This document shows, piece by piece, positions 44,880-56,894 of a stretch of DNA of 64,000 bases. A program made the translations under genes and the position numbers. The notes below the pieces were generated by a model, which was not told where the DNA came from, did not search any database, and was given only the letters and a program-made list of their open reading frames with translations. Position 1 is the stretch's first letter. The number at the start of each line of letters is the position of its first letter. The DNA is from Xylona heveae TC161 (Eukaryota > Ascomycota > Xylonomycetes > Xylonales > Xylonaceae), in assembly GCF_001619985.1 (NCBI RefSeq), contig NW_017264198.1, forward strand, positions 992,001-1,056,000, read 5' to 3'.

Positions 44880-46806
44880 TTTGAAGGATTCTTTGAAGAT
44901 GCTGCTGATGGGGCTGTTCAAGAAGACGAGACCCATCGTGTGGTTTATATAGACCGTACTTGAAATGAGGGGTAGGATAATTGCCACCAAAATGCATCAA
45001 ATGATCAGCCTTTATTGCTTTTTGTTCAAGAGCATCCGAGTAGCACACAATTGGGTACTTTGCAGGACTAGAAAAGCCGAAATTGCAAGGGGGATTCATG
45101 TTGCATCGAGTCATGAAAACAATCGTACATAATAGAAAATGGATGACAGCCTTTTCTTCCCCCGGCAGTGCAAAAGAAAGGTGGCATGTATGTCCGAGCA
45201 CAGAGCAGCTGCGGGACCAATTTGCTAATTCAATGTCTCATCGAGCTCCAGAGCGGAGAGCGAGAATACAGGTTTGGTCAAATGCACATGCTTGCTAACT
45301 TGCATATATTTCAGCCGCATATAGCGAACATATAGTGCTTAGAAACCATCTGGCCAATTCGAAGGAAAATAGTCAAAGCTTTTGAGGGGATCCGGGGATC
45401 CGGGGAGCAACGCATTGGCAAAGGGATCGCCATATTCGAGCATGGAGCTGACGCTGTAAGCGCTCGGCGTGCAGTCCTACTCACCGTGTATGATTGTTAT
45501 TCGAGCATGCTCTGTTCCGCCGCGAGCTGGTCTACTGCAGTCTAATAAGTTGAAGATAGATAGAGGTCCAACAAAGCATCGGAGAGCCCGGGTGGCTGTT
45601 TTATGTCTACATCCATGCTATTGTGACAGCCTTGCAGCATATCGAAACTGGTGAATGCATTTTCAGGAGTTTATAACAATTCAGAAGGACCAAACATTTT
45701 ATGACAATCATCTGACGGCCTGAAAAGAATTCCAATTTGACGGACTTTTTCTCTGCTACTCAATGCAAATATCTGTTCTGGCTGTGACAAGAAAAAGAAA
45801 GAAAAAATTACTATTATTTATTGAGACTTCAAAAGGTTCACTCGAATACAGTCACATATAGCAAGCGACTATCCCTGTAACTAAACAGGATGTACTCCGT
45901 ACTGTGTTGGGATTGACTACCGGATAATCTTGGCTAACAAGGATTATTCCCGTGTGGGCACAAGGGTACTTTTGCCTGGGCACAGCGGTATCCGTGCATG
46001 ATGAGTAAAAGAAGACGTGTGCATGGGCACAAGGGTTTTTTTACGTGGGCATGGCCATAGCGCTCACACTTATACGGGCACAAGGATAATTTTACAAGAG
46101 CAAAAGGGAGCTGCATACCGGGCACAAGGATCTTTCTCACAGGGCATACAAACAACATAAGAGACAGGACATGTTAACGAACATGGAGACTAATGATACT
46201 ATCTCATATCACTATCCCACATAGAAACGGCATGCCCAAGCCTTTTCTGGAAGCATTGCCGCCCCTAACCCGTAGTTCGGTCGCGCGGGTCAGTCCAGTG
46301 TGGGCGCCTAGCGGCACGGGACGAGGACCACTGGCGGCTTCACTAACATCATTTGCCGTACGTACCAAATTAGGAAAACAATGTTTTCACGTTTGCCTCT
46401 TTGAAAGCGAGATGTCATTGACGGAACGGGAATCAACAATTCAGTTGAACCTAATGATAATGCTCATCCGTGTTTTTGCCTTGACTGCAAGGCCATCAGT
46501 ATCCATTTTTCTGTCGTGCTTGGTCATCCCATGCTTTCTTTTACTCCTTGCTACAAGTCCGAGGAGGCTTGGAGTATGCACGGAGAAAGCCCCGATTCTG
46601 TCAATGCAATGTAAAAGGAACGACGAGCGTTGATACACTCTTTCAGCAAAGCTTAAGTTCCTGCAGACCAGGCTCCAGTCATGGGTGAGTAGCTGTGACC
46701 TTTTTCCTTCGCTTTTCTTATGGCAATACGATATAAAAACCCCCTTCCGGCCACAACTAAACTTGATGGAAAAGCAGGACAATAGACCGTACTTCAAACG
46801 GAAATC
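44880..46806. other. Gene-poor stretch of the accessory island
   Basis: About 1.9 kb without a supported gene. It holds TACTCCGTA at 45893-45901, the degenerate minisatellite at about 45956-46147, and AGGGGATCCGGGGATCCGGGG (about 45386-45405), a short tandem of GGATCCGG. The last 80 bp contain GATATAAAAACCCC (about 46730), a TATA-like element for the next gene. Confidence 0.45.
45950..46150. repeat. Degenerate minisatellite with GGGCACAAGG core
   Basis: The core GGGCA(C/T)AAGG or close variants recur at 45956, 45978, 46025, 46046, 46076, 46120 and 46142. Spacings are about 22, 47, 21, 30, 44 and 22 bp, mostly near one or two times 22. On the minus strand one frame reads recurring LCP motifs across the repeat. 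I treat it as an eroded tandem repeat. Confidence 0.6.
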
Positions 46807-47649
46807 ATGTCTTCCTCCTCGATATACCCCTCTTCAGTTCAGCCTCCGATGATCCAATTTTCTTGTTGTTCAATTGAGACTCGCCCAGAATATGTTGCCT
46901 ACCATGTTTCATATGGCACCCCGGAAGAACACGACCAGTTCCACACAATCCTGCCGTCAAAGGATCCGAATACAATTTGTCATTTTGATCCCCAACTCAA
47001 AGATTGGTATTATGAACAATTTATTAGCACGACCGAAGTGCTTCGAAACAGTTCAGTACACTTCAGTGCGCTCACTCGCCTTTACGGAGAATTAAAGCAG
47101 TCGAGGGATCGATATGATCGGCTCCAAGCACAAGCTACAAGAGCATTCCCATACAATCAATTGGAATTTTCACATCTACTTGACCACATCTTTGTGGTAG
47201 AATTCGCACACTTCCTCCTTAACCGCTTGGAGCTGGACGTTGACGCCATTCAAAACCAGCAATGGAAGAAAATTTTACTAGATAAGGACACGCAAACCTT
47301 CTTTACTTATGGTCGCATTTGTCAACCTGGACCCCCGCTCGAACAAGTCAGAGGACATCCCATGACAGTCTTGAGATCCCTTGCCAACGAGGCGTGTGTA
47401 CTTGGTGAATCGAGGAACAAATTTCTCTCTCAGCTGTCCGAGACTGGAGTATCAGAAATCAGCACAGATTGGTTGAAGCAATATCACCGCTCTCTTTGGT
47501 CTCAAATGAGCCAACTGCGACAGCACATTCACAACTCACCTCTTACCATTTCTTTTGACTTTGCCCATGAGAGAGCGCTCCGGTACTTCCTCCAGAAGCC
47601 ACTAACAAGTGCAACATTATGTATTTTCCTGCCGTGGGAGCAAAGGTAA
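46807..47649 (+). CDS. Hypothetical protein (280 aa)
   Basis: A single open frame of 280 residues from the ATG at 46807 (MSSSSIYPSSVQP). I recognise no family. The protein is mixed polar/hydrophobic and rich in His, Gln, Phe and Tyr, probably helical (LTRLYGELKQSRDRYDRLQAQ looks like a coiled helix). It has no signal peptide and no clear membrane segment. Residues such as EFAHFLLNRLELDVD and TFFTYGRICQPGPP look like folded protein rather than random frame. A TATA-like GATATAAAA lies about 75 bp upstream, which supports a real promoter. The frame ends at TAA; a further 3' exon cannot be excluded. It lies in the accessory island between repeat-rich spacers. Confidence 0.55.
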   Translation: MSSSSIYPSSVQPPMIQFSCCSIETRPEYVAYHVSYGTPEEHDQFHTILPSKDPNTICHFDPQLKDWYYEQFISTTEVLRNSSVHFSALTRLYGELKQSRDRYDRLQAQATRAFPYNQLEFSHLLDHIFVVEFAHFLLNRLELDVDAIQNQQWKKILLDKDTQTFFTYGRICQPGPPLEQVRGHPMTVLRSLANEACVLGESRNKFLSQLSETGVSEISTDWLKQYHRSLWSQMSQLRQHIHNSPLTISFDFAHERALRYFLQKPLTSATLCIFLPWEQR

Positions 47650-48706
47650 CTCAACCATCCTATAACTTTGTGAGCATGCTGCTGATTGGTACATAGAGGC
47701 CCTGTAACAGCTGCTAACTAGCACCATACCCCTTGGCCTCGAATAACAAATTGTAGGTGATATCCTAACATTACGAGCACTTTGCCACGTGATTTTCAAA
47801 ATATCGTTTAAGGTAGTTGTAGTACCTGTTATCGAATTTATCAATTGACTCTATCCATTCGAGCCGTGTTAACTTTCTATTGGTGTAGTTCCTTCAGCAT
47901 ATTACTGTTTTGAAGAACAATATCCTTTAGCCCCTCAGGAATCGATGCGACCCGGGACTGCCGATCAGGTTCACACGCGACTTACTTGTTAAGGCACTAT
48001 ATAAATAGATGACTAAGCACAATGGTCCAATGGAACACTTTACCGCAAATCCTCGCAAGGAAGCGGGGCATGAGACATGGAGAGGTAAATAGTTACTCAT
48101 AGTGCTGCCCAACAACGTGGCAGTCTCACGGTCATTCACATACCAGTATCCAATGCTTGACATACCTCTTTCTTGTTTAACAATTTATGTCAACCTCATA
48201 ATCTACATTCTCATCATTTATTCTTTGTACAATAAAATTTAAAGCATTTAGAAAGCAGCACACCACGCACTGTTTCACGTTTGTTTATAAGCTACCTTAC
48301 TTATTGTCATTACTTTCTTTCAGTCATTTATTAATACCTCACGACTTTCTCTTTCCAACCTCTTGGCTGCGCTTTACTCAAACTTTACTCTTTGATTGTG
48401 AGGAAGCAGATATATTATTTGTCCCCCATCTCCGGAAGTTATGCTTACACATTATCTAGAATAATTCATTACAATCGCACGCGCACACAGTTGCTGCCTC
48501 CGCCCGTTCCGCCCGCATTCTCCGCCATCGCTTCCGGGCCTGAAGATCAACTATACTCTGCGATCAACTATATTCTGCAATCGGGAATTAAAATTCGGTA
48601 CCTCGTCTGATATATCGCATTGACTCGTTCGAAACTTCCTGGCGCATTTCTAAGTCTGTTGTTCCGCCTATATTATACATACCAGCCGTACGTGGCCTCT
48701 TGCGAC
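47650..48706. other. AT-rich intergenic region
   Basis: About 1.05 kb, strongly AT-rich after 48.15 kb. Short frames on both strands have no family features. The frame of the next gene is open upstream to 48620, but the first ATG in that frame is at 48707. Confidence 0.45.
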
Positions 48707-48943
48707 ATGTCCGATAAGGTTGGGAGCAAGGCACTTAGCGGAGAAACGGAAATGATCTCAAATTTCAAGTTTGAGATACCGGAGGATATGGTCATGACGT
48801 TCAAAGGCCATTCATGCAACATCACCGATGCGGAAGGGAAACCGATTGAAAGGGTAACTTCGGAGAAGGAAGTGACGAGAGATATTCCCGCTGGATATTT
48901 TTGCTTTATAATGAGGGCCCAGGTTAAGTTTGAGAAAAAGTGA
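48707..48943 (+). CDS. Possible small protein (78 aa)
   Basis: A frame of 78 codons from ATG 48707: MSDKVGSKALSGETEM, then FKFEIPEDMVMTFKGHSC and a C-terminal FIMRAQVKFEKK. The alternating polar/hydrophobic pattern suggests a small β-rich fold. There is no membrane segment; two Cys. I recognise no family, and it does not share the LSSSG core of the other two small genes. It is convergent with the 385-aa gene (109 bp between stops), repeating the small-plus-large layout of the island. Read in the other direction the same DNA is also open for 93 codons, which lowers confidence. Confidence 0.4.
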   Translation: MSDKVGSKALSGETEMISNFKFEIPEDMVMTFKGHSCNITDAEGKPIERVTSEKEVTRDIPAGYFCFIMRAQVKFEKK

Positions 48944-48991
48944 CGGGGGGCCATGGGTCATACTCGAGGCAAAGAACAAATTTCATCATTT

Positions 48992-49019
48992 ACAACAACA
49001 ACAACAACAACAACAACAC
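48992..49019. repeat. ACA/CAA microsatellite
   Basis: About nine perfect ACA units in the space between two convergent genes. Confidence 0.9.
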
Positions 49020-49052
49020 ATATATACCCCATGGCTTTTCCTTAGTATTTTT

Positions 49053-50372
49053 CTACGTTGCAGCATCCTCTACGTTAGAGACAACTGGATCTCCCAAGCC
49101 AAACAGATTAGAAAGATCAAACCCACTAGAATAACTGATTCTAGCAACAAAGAGAGCGTCCTCATTGACTGTCTCTGGCAGATACATGGTGAGACAATTC
49201 GTAATTGCGAGTCCCCCTTTCCTCTTTTCACTTCTCCATAAATTACTCAACTTCATCCCTGTGCGGAACGGTTCGGGGAGATTTTCAATCATGTGGCGCC
49301 TCATGAACGAGAACGAACAGTACTGGCCATCCGCCAGCCACGCCAAATTTGCTATTGCTAATTTAATTCCAAACGGCAATAGACAGTATAAGGAATCATT
49401 ATTGAACTTACAGGGCAATTTCTCGCGACTCTTTGCTCCATTCTTATCCTCATGGCTGGTTTCGCTTGATGATGCCACGCTTTCCTTTCTGCCGGAAGGA
49501 CTTTCAAGAGCTAAAGGTTCTCATTTTTTCAACAAAAAAAAAGTCACTACACTCTTCAATTGCAGAAAAAAAGGGGAAAGGGTGTGAAAAGAGAACAGGA
49601 TCTAGAAGTGATTGTGTCCGCCAGGGGGGTGGGTGGCAGGTTTACTTGAACATGGAAGGACCAACAACTGACCTTTAAGGAACTCGTCATACTCAGGACA
49701 CGCTCGTAGCAAGGGCTCATTATGTTTCAGTCTGTTCAATGTCTGGCTTACTATCGGCGGCCATTCCTGGATCCGATCCGATTCGACCTTTTCGAGAAGG
49801 CTGTTGAACACAGTAGACCCCATATGCTTTGCCGTCCACGTTGTCGACGAATACACAAGCCCCCAAGTAATCAAGCTATGCGCCGATAAAAGGCGAATTC
49901 TCCGGCATCTTCTGGCCGTAAGTTCTTTTCTGGAATCCAAAACGTTCTCCGAACCAGCCGGAGAGTTTCTTTGCGGGCCAGAGAAAATCAACACCATGTT
50001 CCGTCGGAGCGTTTCCAAATGTCTCGAGTTCAATTTCCCTGTAGGAGTAGTAGTCGTTGCAGTAGCAGTAGGAGTAGGAGTAGGAGTAGGAATAGTTGTC
50101 GGAGAAGGAGTGGTTGACAGAATATTTCTCTTAAAGGCTTGCACATGTGCCCAATGTCGCTCAATATTGTTCTGTCTGGCTCCTGTAGTTGCCGCCCTCT
50201 GCTCCACGATCGCCTGTCGCATCTGGGAGACAGCTTCGAGAAGCTGGGTGCTTAATCCGACGAGTTCGCTCCACTGGCTTTCCTTTGGCCGGAGAGTTTT
50301 GCATTTCTGTTTAAGCCGGTCGGATTTTCCAATCAGCATCTTCAGCTGCTTGAACGTCGTTTCTAATGCCAT
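49053..50372 (-). CDS. Hypothetical protein with Pro-Thr repeat (385 aa)
   Basis: Two exons in minus order, 50372-49673 and 49510-49053, with a 162-bp intron (GTCAGT...TTTAG), give 385 residues. The N-terminal third (MALETTFKQLKMLIGKSDRLKQ) looks like a helical, possibly coiled-coil region with regular Leu and Ile spacing. A TPTPTPT-type linker (genomic about 50040-50110) follows, which is an imperfect trinucleotide/hexanucleotide tract in DNA. Then comes a region with many Arg and Leu. The second exon has IKLAIANLAWLADGQYCSFSF and a C-terminal GFDLSNLFGLGD. I recognise no domain. Joining the frames is supported by phase (KALESPSGRKES) but the donor GTCAGT is weak and the intron is long for this locus. 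Without splicing, the first exon ends at a stop at 49602. Confidence 0.5.
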
Positions 50373-51403
50373 TGATGTAAAAAGGTAATTGAGTCTGCCT
50401 AAATATTTGTTTGGTGCCGAAGGAATAGCAGGTGAATACTCGAGTTTTCACTGTAACATGTGTGCTCTGACGAATATCTAATATTGACTTGAAACGCGCG
50501 GGGTAAAAATCTCACGAAGAATAACGTGGGGTTAGTGGCACAGTAGCAGACTCACTAGCTAAACTTAGTGGTATCTAACCGCCTAGCCCGCGGTACGCCA
50601 AGTCTAGTTTTCCTTAGCTCAGGGTCCTAGATTCCTATCTGTACTTGTAATTGTAGCTAAAGGCCGCCGGCCCGCCGATGGGCAAGTGTGTCTCCTCGTG
50701 GCAACCCAATGTTGTGGATTATTATTTTTTTTTTTGAGCGCCAGTAGACGCATCAGATATACATACAACGAACCGTCAAGCTTAAAATAAAATAAAATAA
50801 AAAGAAAATAATAAAAAAAAAATATAAAAATAAATGTGAATGAAAATCTGTCAACAAGTCATAAGGCGAATCCTGCAATTGCAACAAGTTAACAATTGAC
50901 CGAACAGCTTTGTATCCCCGTAGAAGCTAAATCAGGAGCACGTAAAAAAAGTATCTCTACATTCTAGAAAAAATACAAGAGTGTGAATTTGGTACTATGG
51001 AGTTATTAATCATTTCCGCTCGCTGGTCAATAGGGAATAAGTGTGAACAGTGAGTCTCTTTCGACTGAGCGGTGTTTTGAAAACGAGAAATGGCGGCGCC
51101 GCGGCGAGAATTGACCACATGCACTCGACCCCTTGTCTTTGAGATGTATCTTAAAACATGGCTACATGAGGCTTATCTTTAGCTCAATTGTCAAATACGA
51201 GGGACTATGACCTGACGGAGAGAGAGGGAGAAGGGGCAGGCTTTCGGGAAATTTTTGGAAAACGATATTAATTTCTGTTTAGCGCTTTTCCCCTCTTATC
51301 TCAATCACACATACAACCCGAACACAACAGGTAAGCTATTACCTAACACGAACACGAACACGATATATAGAATACAATACGCTCAATGCGTACGCTCCGA
51401 TAA
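50373..51403. other. Right edge of accessory island
   Basis: About 1.03 kb without a gene. It holds a low-complexity A-rich block at about 50783-50833 (AAAATA units) and a T tract at 50724-50737. It ends at the MON2 stop codon. Confidence 0.5.
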
Positions 51404-54400
51404 TCATACACCGAACCCTTCACCAACCACGTCAAGCGCCTGGGTAAGTTTGGCGAGAATGCCCTGATCCCGCGACGCAACCCCGACAGCTTTACTTACT
51501 AGCGGAAACAGCCGATGCAGATGCTTCTTATGCATCGAGTTCACGCCAGGTGCCTCAGGGATGGCTTTTGGCTCGGAATCCAAGTCGATGAGCTTGGAAA
51601 GGATATATAAGAGCTCTACGCGTTGAGAAGCAGGTTGGGGCATACGGCCTCGGAGAGGCTGATCGGCCAAGTAAGCGCGGAGGGAGATGCCGGCGCGAGT
51701 GATGAGGTAGGGGGCAGCGGCCTGAGCGAGTTTGATGCGGTTGCTGGAACCATCGTGGACGGCAACAAGCCCAAAGAGTTCATCGAGGCAGGCGTAGCTC
51801 ATTCGGGATCGAGGACTGGCATGAGGATCATATGTTCGACCCCAGCGTGGCTTGGCAAGGACAGAAAGCGGCTCTGTTCCGGGCTCGGGAAGTTCCCATG
51901 GGTCGGATGCGTGGATGATAGAGTTGCGGAAAAGAGACTCTGCGTATGCGCGGCGAGTACTGTCTGGGATAGTGGTAGCGGCGCCTAGAGCTGGGGTGAT
52001 GAGCACGCGCAGCCGATGAAAGGCTTCCATGTCGAAATTTTGATCAGCTAGGAGGTCGGTGTTGGCTGGAGCTTGGCTGGACTCTGCAGCGACGATGCTG
52101 TCCGTCGTGCTAATGACTTGGTTCCAAAGCTTTTTGAGCTCTTCGTCGTCAGATAGTATTCTAGGAAGCAATGGGAGCGTGCTTTCAAGGATGGACACCG
52201 TCGCTGTCGTGGCTCTCTTCCAAGTCGGAGGATCCTTGCCCTCAAGCCGCCACAAATACTTTCCGTTGATGGCCATGGAGAGATTACTCAGGGACACGAG
52301 CAATGCGCCGCTCGTGTAAATGTCCTGGTCCTGAAGATGTTGGATGATGCATGCCTCTAGAATCTCCATCGAAGCCTTGGACAAAGCAACAAAGGTAAGC
52401 TCATGTGAGCCGGGTTCTGGCGAAGGCTTTATGTATGGCAGGGAGACAAAGTCGGCAAGTTGTGAAATGATAATTGATGGAACACCAGGCACATCTTTTC
52501 GGATCATCCTGACGCAGTCCAATGTATGGGACTGTAAAGCTGTGAGATAGTCGATGTCTGCCGTGTAGGCAGGTGTATCGGAATACCATACGCATTCCCG
52601 GAGATTGTTGGATATTTCTCTTACTCTCTCCACGTCTAAATCTGCCTCGATGAGGCGATATATCTCTTTTAGAAGCTGAACATATGCTATGTAGGCGTCT
52701 TGGTTGTTGCTCTTCGAGTTCTTCACCGCCGACTTTGATATCGGGATACCCTTCGTCCAGAGACCCCACACCAAGTGAACAGATGAAGCTCCTATCTGTT
52801 CGACGTTTTCGACTTTGGCGATGACGTCTCTTAGTAAAGCAAACACTTTAGCACTTATTTCTAGACATTGTCTTTCAAGATAAGCTCCAAGGTAACCCAT
52901 GAGTATCTCCCATGACAATGCGAAGCCCTCTTGCCGAACGAGAATCGCGAGATACGTGGAGAAAAGCGTCGAGATACCATCCAGCATTACTTTTGTAGTA
53001 TCATTCCACGCAATCTCATCTTGTGTTGGGACCGACCGGGACGGTCCAAGCTCATTTTGCTGAGCGAGGTTTGCTTCTATCATGTTGAAGATTGTCATAC
53101 GAAGGCAGGATTCCCAGGCCAAAGGTGACAGCCTATCTCCGTACACATCAAAAATGCGGAAAAGGCTTTGAATCGCTCCTGAATGCACGGTTAGTCCAAA
53201 CTGGCAAAAGCAAACCTGGACAGAGTACTATACCATTTCTCACTTCTGGCCTGCGGTCAGTGGTGACTGCTGTCAAGCGGAGCAACAACAACATCCATAA
53301 TGCTGCATCGCTGGCCTTGGGATCGTTGCCCTTTGCTTGATCAATAAATTCGCTCTCTCTTCGGGCTTTCAGCACACTGTCATCAAAGGAAGAGTCATTC
53401 CGACCCTGAAGAAAATCCGAGAGACTCCAAAAATACGTGACAGCCTTTCCGGGGTCAGTGATTTCTGCTTCCGTAACCAAATTCAAGAGACTTACCGTTA
53501 GTGAAATATTGAGATCATCGGCTTGGGAGCAAAAGTTAAATAGGGTATCGATAAGAACTAAATCGCATGTGCTGGGTAAGGAGGAAAGAAAATCAGAGCA
53601 GATAATCTCGAGCGACCCAAATGATGATCGAACAAGCTTGGGAGATCGTGATTTTGATGGTTTGTGGGTTATTGGAGTTTCTTCTCTATCGTCATGTGTA
53701 CTTGATTGAGGAATATCGAAGACACTATCCACAATGTCAAATGCGATATCCCACCCTCCTGCAAGTGGGTCTCCGCAGTCGGCGAGGATTGATCTGAGAG
53801 CCTCAAGCGCAAGCCTGTGGATCTCATCATCGACCGAACTCGAGGCCACAGATTCTTCTTGATTGGTAGCGTAAAGCGATGCGATTCCGATTTTCAATGC
53901 CGACAGTGCTCTCCTTTGTACAGAAGTTCGCAATTCAACATCTTGAGATACAAGAGATGAAGTAGCCGCGATTACCACCATCTGATTTAAGGTGTCCGCA
54001 GCTCGAAGACGAACAGATGAATCGGTCTCTGTTGACGAAGAGACGGATACCAATTGATTGACAAGAACCTCCCACCCGCTCTCGCCTGCTTCATGGTAAA
54101 TTAATCGGGACATATTGACCCGGGCCAGATCACCAAGTTTTACCAAGGCGAAGTGGTTTTCTTGAATCTGGGACGCAGCTGTTGTCGAGATCCCGGACAG
54201 GCTCGGCAACCTTTTATGCGGTAGCTCTTGATCCGGAGATTTGGACTCAGGATTCCGAGGAGCTTTGGACAATCTTCTCGCTGGCTCGTAACTCCCATCG
54301 CCAGCAAGTTTACAAAGCGCTCTGAGCATCCCAACAAATGCATTGTTCGGAAATTCGCTAGTGCTTTCGAACATCCTTGACGCCGCCGTCTCTACTGCTG

Positions 54401-56894
54401 TTATTTCACCGCCAAAGTTTGCAAGTAAATTGCCGGTGTCATTGCCAGTCTGTACTTCGACTCTTTGATTCGGGCCGATGGTACGACCGCCTTTTCTGCT
54501 AGAGGCAAAAAGTATGAAGTCCGCCTGCTGAAGAGTTTCGAGAATAATTGACCAAGACTGAGCAAGTATTGGACCAAGGGCAATTCCAAGGTTCAACAAA
54601 GCTCTTAAGCATAATAGATTTCGAGTGGTCAGTGTAGGCGTGCCTGCATCCACCGACGGCTGACGTTGCCTGTCTGCAGACGTTCCTGAAGACTGGCTCA
54701 CAAGGCTCTCAACACTTAGGAGGCCTTTAGCATTCGCAAACATGCCATGGGATTCTACAGTAGGTGTACTAGGTGCAGTTGTCGACAAGTTCGCCGCAAG
54801 TATCTGTGAGGGAACAGCAGCTTTGCCTAGCGTTGTAAGAAAGGCATCACGTGGTGTCGACAACTCTAGTAAACCAGCGACGTGCGTAAACTTTTGAAAC
54901 GCGCGTACAAGGTTGTGATAGTATTCGGCATCCAGTGCAGCGTAGAGGAAAGTAGAACAAGTAGCAAGAACAGCTGGCCAGCAGTCTGTGATAATCGCTG
55001 CAGATGTCTTGATATCGGCGTACAAGGGATGATCAAGGAGCTTTACGGGGTTCACCGGAAGTTGGTCTCTTCTGTGAGAATGTCGACGTGAAAATTTCCT
55101 CTGAAGAGCTACCCTCACTGGTTTTTCGGAGTCGGCAGTTGGACTCTGTTCATCCGCGTCTGGAGTTTCAGGGCGAGCTCGTCGTTTGGATCGAGTATCA
55201 GGGATTGTGAGAGGTAGAATAAATCGGGCCAAACCCTCAGAAAAGCTGTTGATGCAACTTAAGGCGAGGGCGTAGATGTACGAGTCAGGCAAGCTTGGTG
55301 GCTCAGCCTTGTCCAGTTGATCAAGACATTGAACGCGTAGAGTACTGAACTGGCTACTTATGCCGGAAACATGGGCATCACTGACACCTACAGCTCCACC
55401 AATAATACCAGCAACGCCTCCGGCTTCCAAAGCAACCTGTTCGCCAGACGCATCCTTACCTCCAGAGCCTTGAGCCGGCATCGTCGATTGATGACTCAGA
55501 CCAATCACATTCGGCTTCTCCGCTGCTAAACGAACCAGAACTGCTAGTTGATCCTTTAATATTGTCTTCCTGCCTTCAGATTCATCATACTGTTGGTAGA
55601 TTTTCCGGATCAATCCCGAATCAGCGTGCAAATCTCGGATGATCTCCATGCATACTGCTCTCTTCCACAAAGGCGCTGCGTCAGGCTCGAGCATGTGAGT
55701 CAGCAAGCTGAAAGCCATCTCACATTCAGATGCGAGTATACTGATATGCTTTTTCAGGAGAATCTGCAAAATCCTTATGGTTCGTACAGTCGTGGGAAAG
55801 CTGTGCCTCTCAGACAAGGATTTAATGATGAAAGGCATTAGATGAGTTCGCAGTACGTTTGCTTGCTCCATATGAGTCAAAAAGAGTCCCGCGTGATTGG
55901 CAAGAATTGACTCAAGCAATTCAAGCCCAAAGCTTTGCGGCAGAGTTGTGGAACGAAGGAATTGAGGCTTTTGCCCTTCTGTAAGAAGGCAGATATCGTT
56001 GAATACCTAGAGCACAGGTAAGTACTATCATACTAAAAAAAACAATTCATCCAGACAAACCCTGTAAGCATCAAATGCAGCGGTGCGAACAGGAACTGAG
56101 CCATCTGCTGTTGGCGCTTCCGCCGTAGTTGGGATCTGGAGAGCTTTCTCTGAAATTGATTTAGTTAAGTTTCCCGCAACAGGGACTCGGGACTGTAATG
56201 TACCATCTTCTGTTACAACCTTGTCAAAAACAGAGACGACAAGCTGCTGTAGCGTTGCTGCAGATGTACTGCTGACTACTCCAAGCTTGCTATTTAATAA
56301 AGCTGCACAAATTCGCAGCGCCTTTCCCAAAAGATCACCTTGAAGGTCTTCAGCGAAATACTGCAGGAGCGGAGGCAACGCCTGCAGAATCTTAAGTTGC
56401 ACTTCGACACCTGATCTCGTTAGTAACACTTCAAGGCGGAAATCAAGGGCAATCCCAGACCTAAGGATGTGCTCTCGCTCAAAGCCTCGAGAACGTCTCT
56501 CAACCTGGCTCGGGGAAGGCCACGTGACACAACGAGACGCTGAAGACATGATACTCCTATACTTGAGAATTTGGCATTTTTAGTTGCGCAAGCGATCAAG
56601 AATGGATTGATGAAATCGGGGCGCCGACTCAAATCTCGTGGCCATTAGCATATATAAAGTAGTCACACGAAACGCAATCATGAGACGAACCAGCTGCAAG
56701 CTGTGTTTCGGAAGTCGACGGCAATGCCTTGAGCTGAGTCAAGGATTCCTCGGCAGCCTGAAATGGTATTGAGTTATTTGACTTTAAGTTCGATTGCCGT
56801 AACCGTCAAAACATACATGTCGGAGCTCGGAGTTCTTTCTCTTGGACTCCTGTATGAGATTGGACAGCTCACTGCTGAGTATCTGGGCAGTCAT
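51404..56894 (-). CDS. MON2: Mon2, large Arf-GEF-like Golgi protein
   Basis: Six exons in minus order: 56894-56817, 56757-56691, 56634-56461, 56410-56061, 56006-53234 and 53178-51404, giving 1738 residues. Mon2 resembles the large Arf-GEFs but lacks the Sec7 catalytic domain. It forms a HEAT/ARM-rich scaffold at the trans-Golgi and endosomes with Dop1 and the Neo1 flippase. N-terminal DCB-like sequence is seen (MTAQILSSELSNLIQESKRKN; FINPFLIACATKNAKFSSIGVSCLQRL; LKILQALPPLLQYF). Then come HUS-like elements (ILQILLKKHISIL; WKRAVCMEIIRDL; TAAFDAYR), a long Ser-rich middle, and C-terminal helical repeats (GAIQSLFRIFDVYGDRL). Exon 3 begins after an unusual GAG acceptor. All phases agree. The start ATG gives the conserved short exon 1 of the family. 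It is divergent from MMS2 and borders the accessory island. Confidence 0.92.

Noticed and set aside
44728-45201. 157-codon open frame on the minus strand
   Set aside because: It overlaps the Cys-rich frame in another phase and shows no family features.
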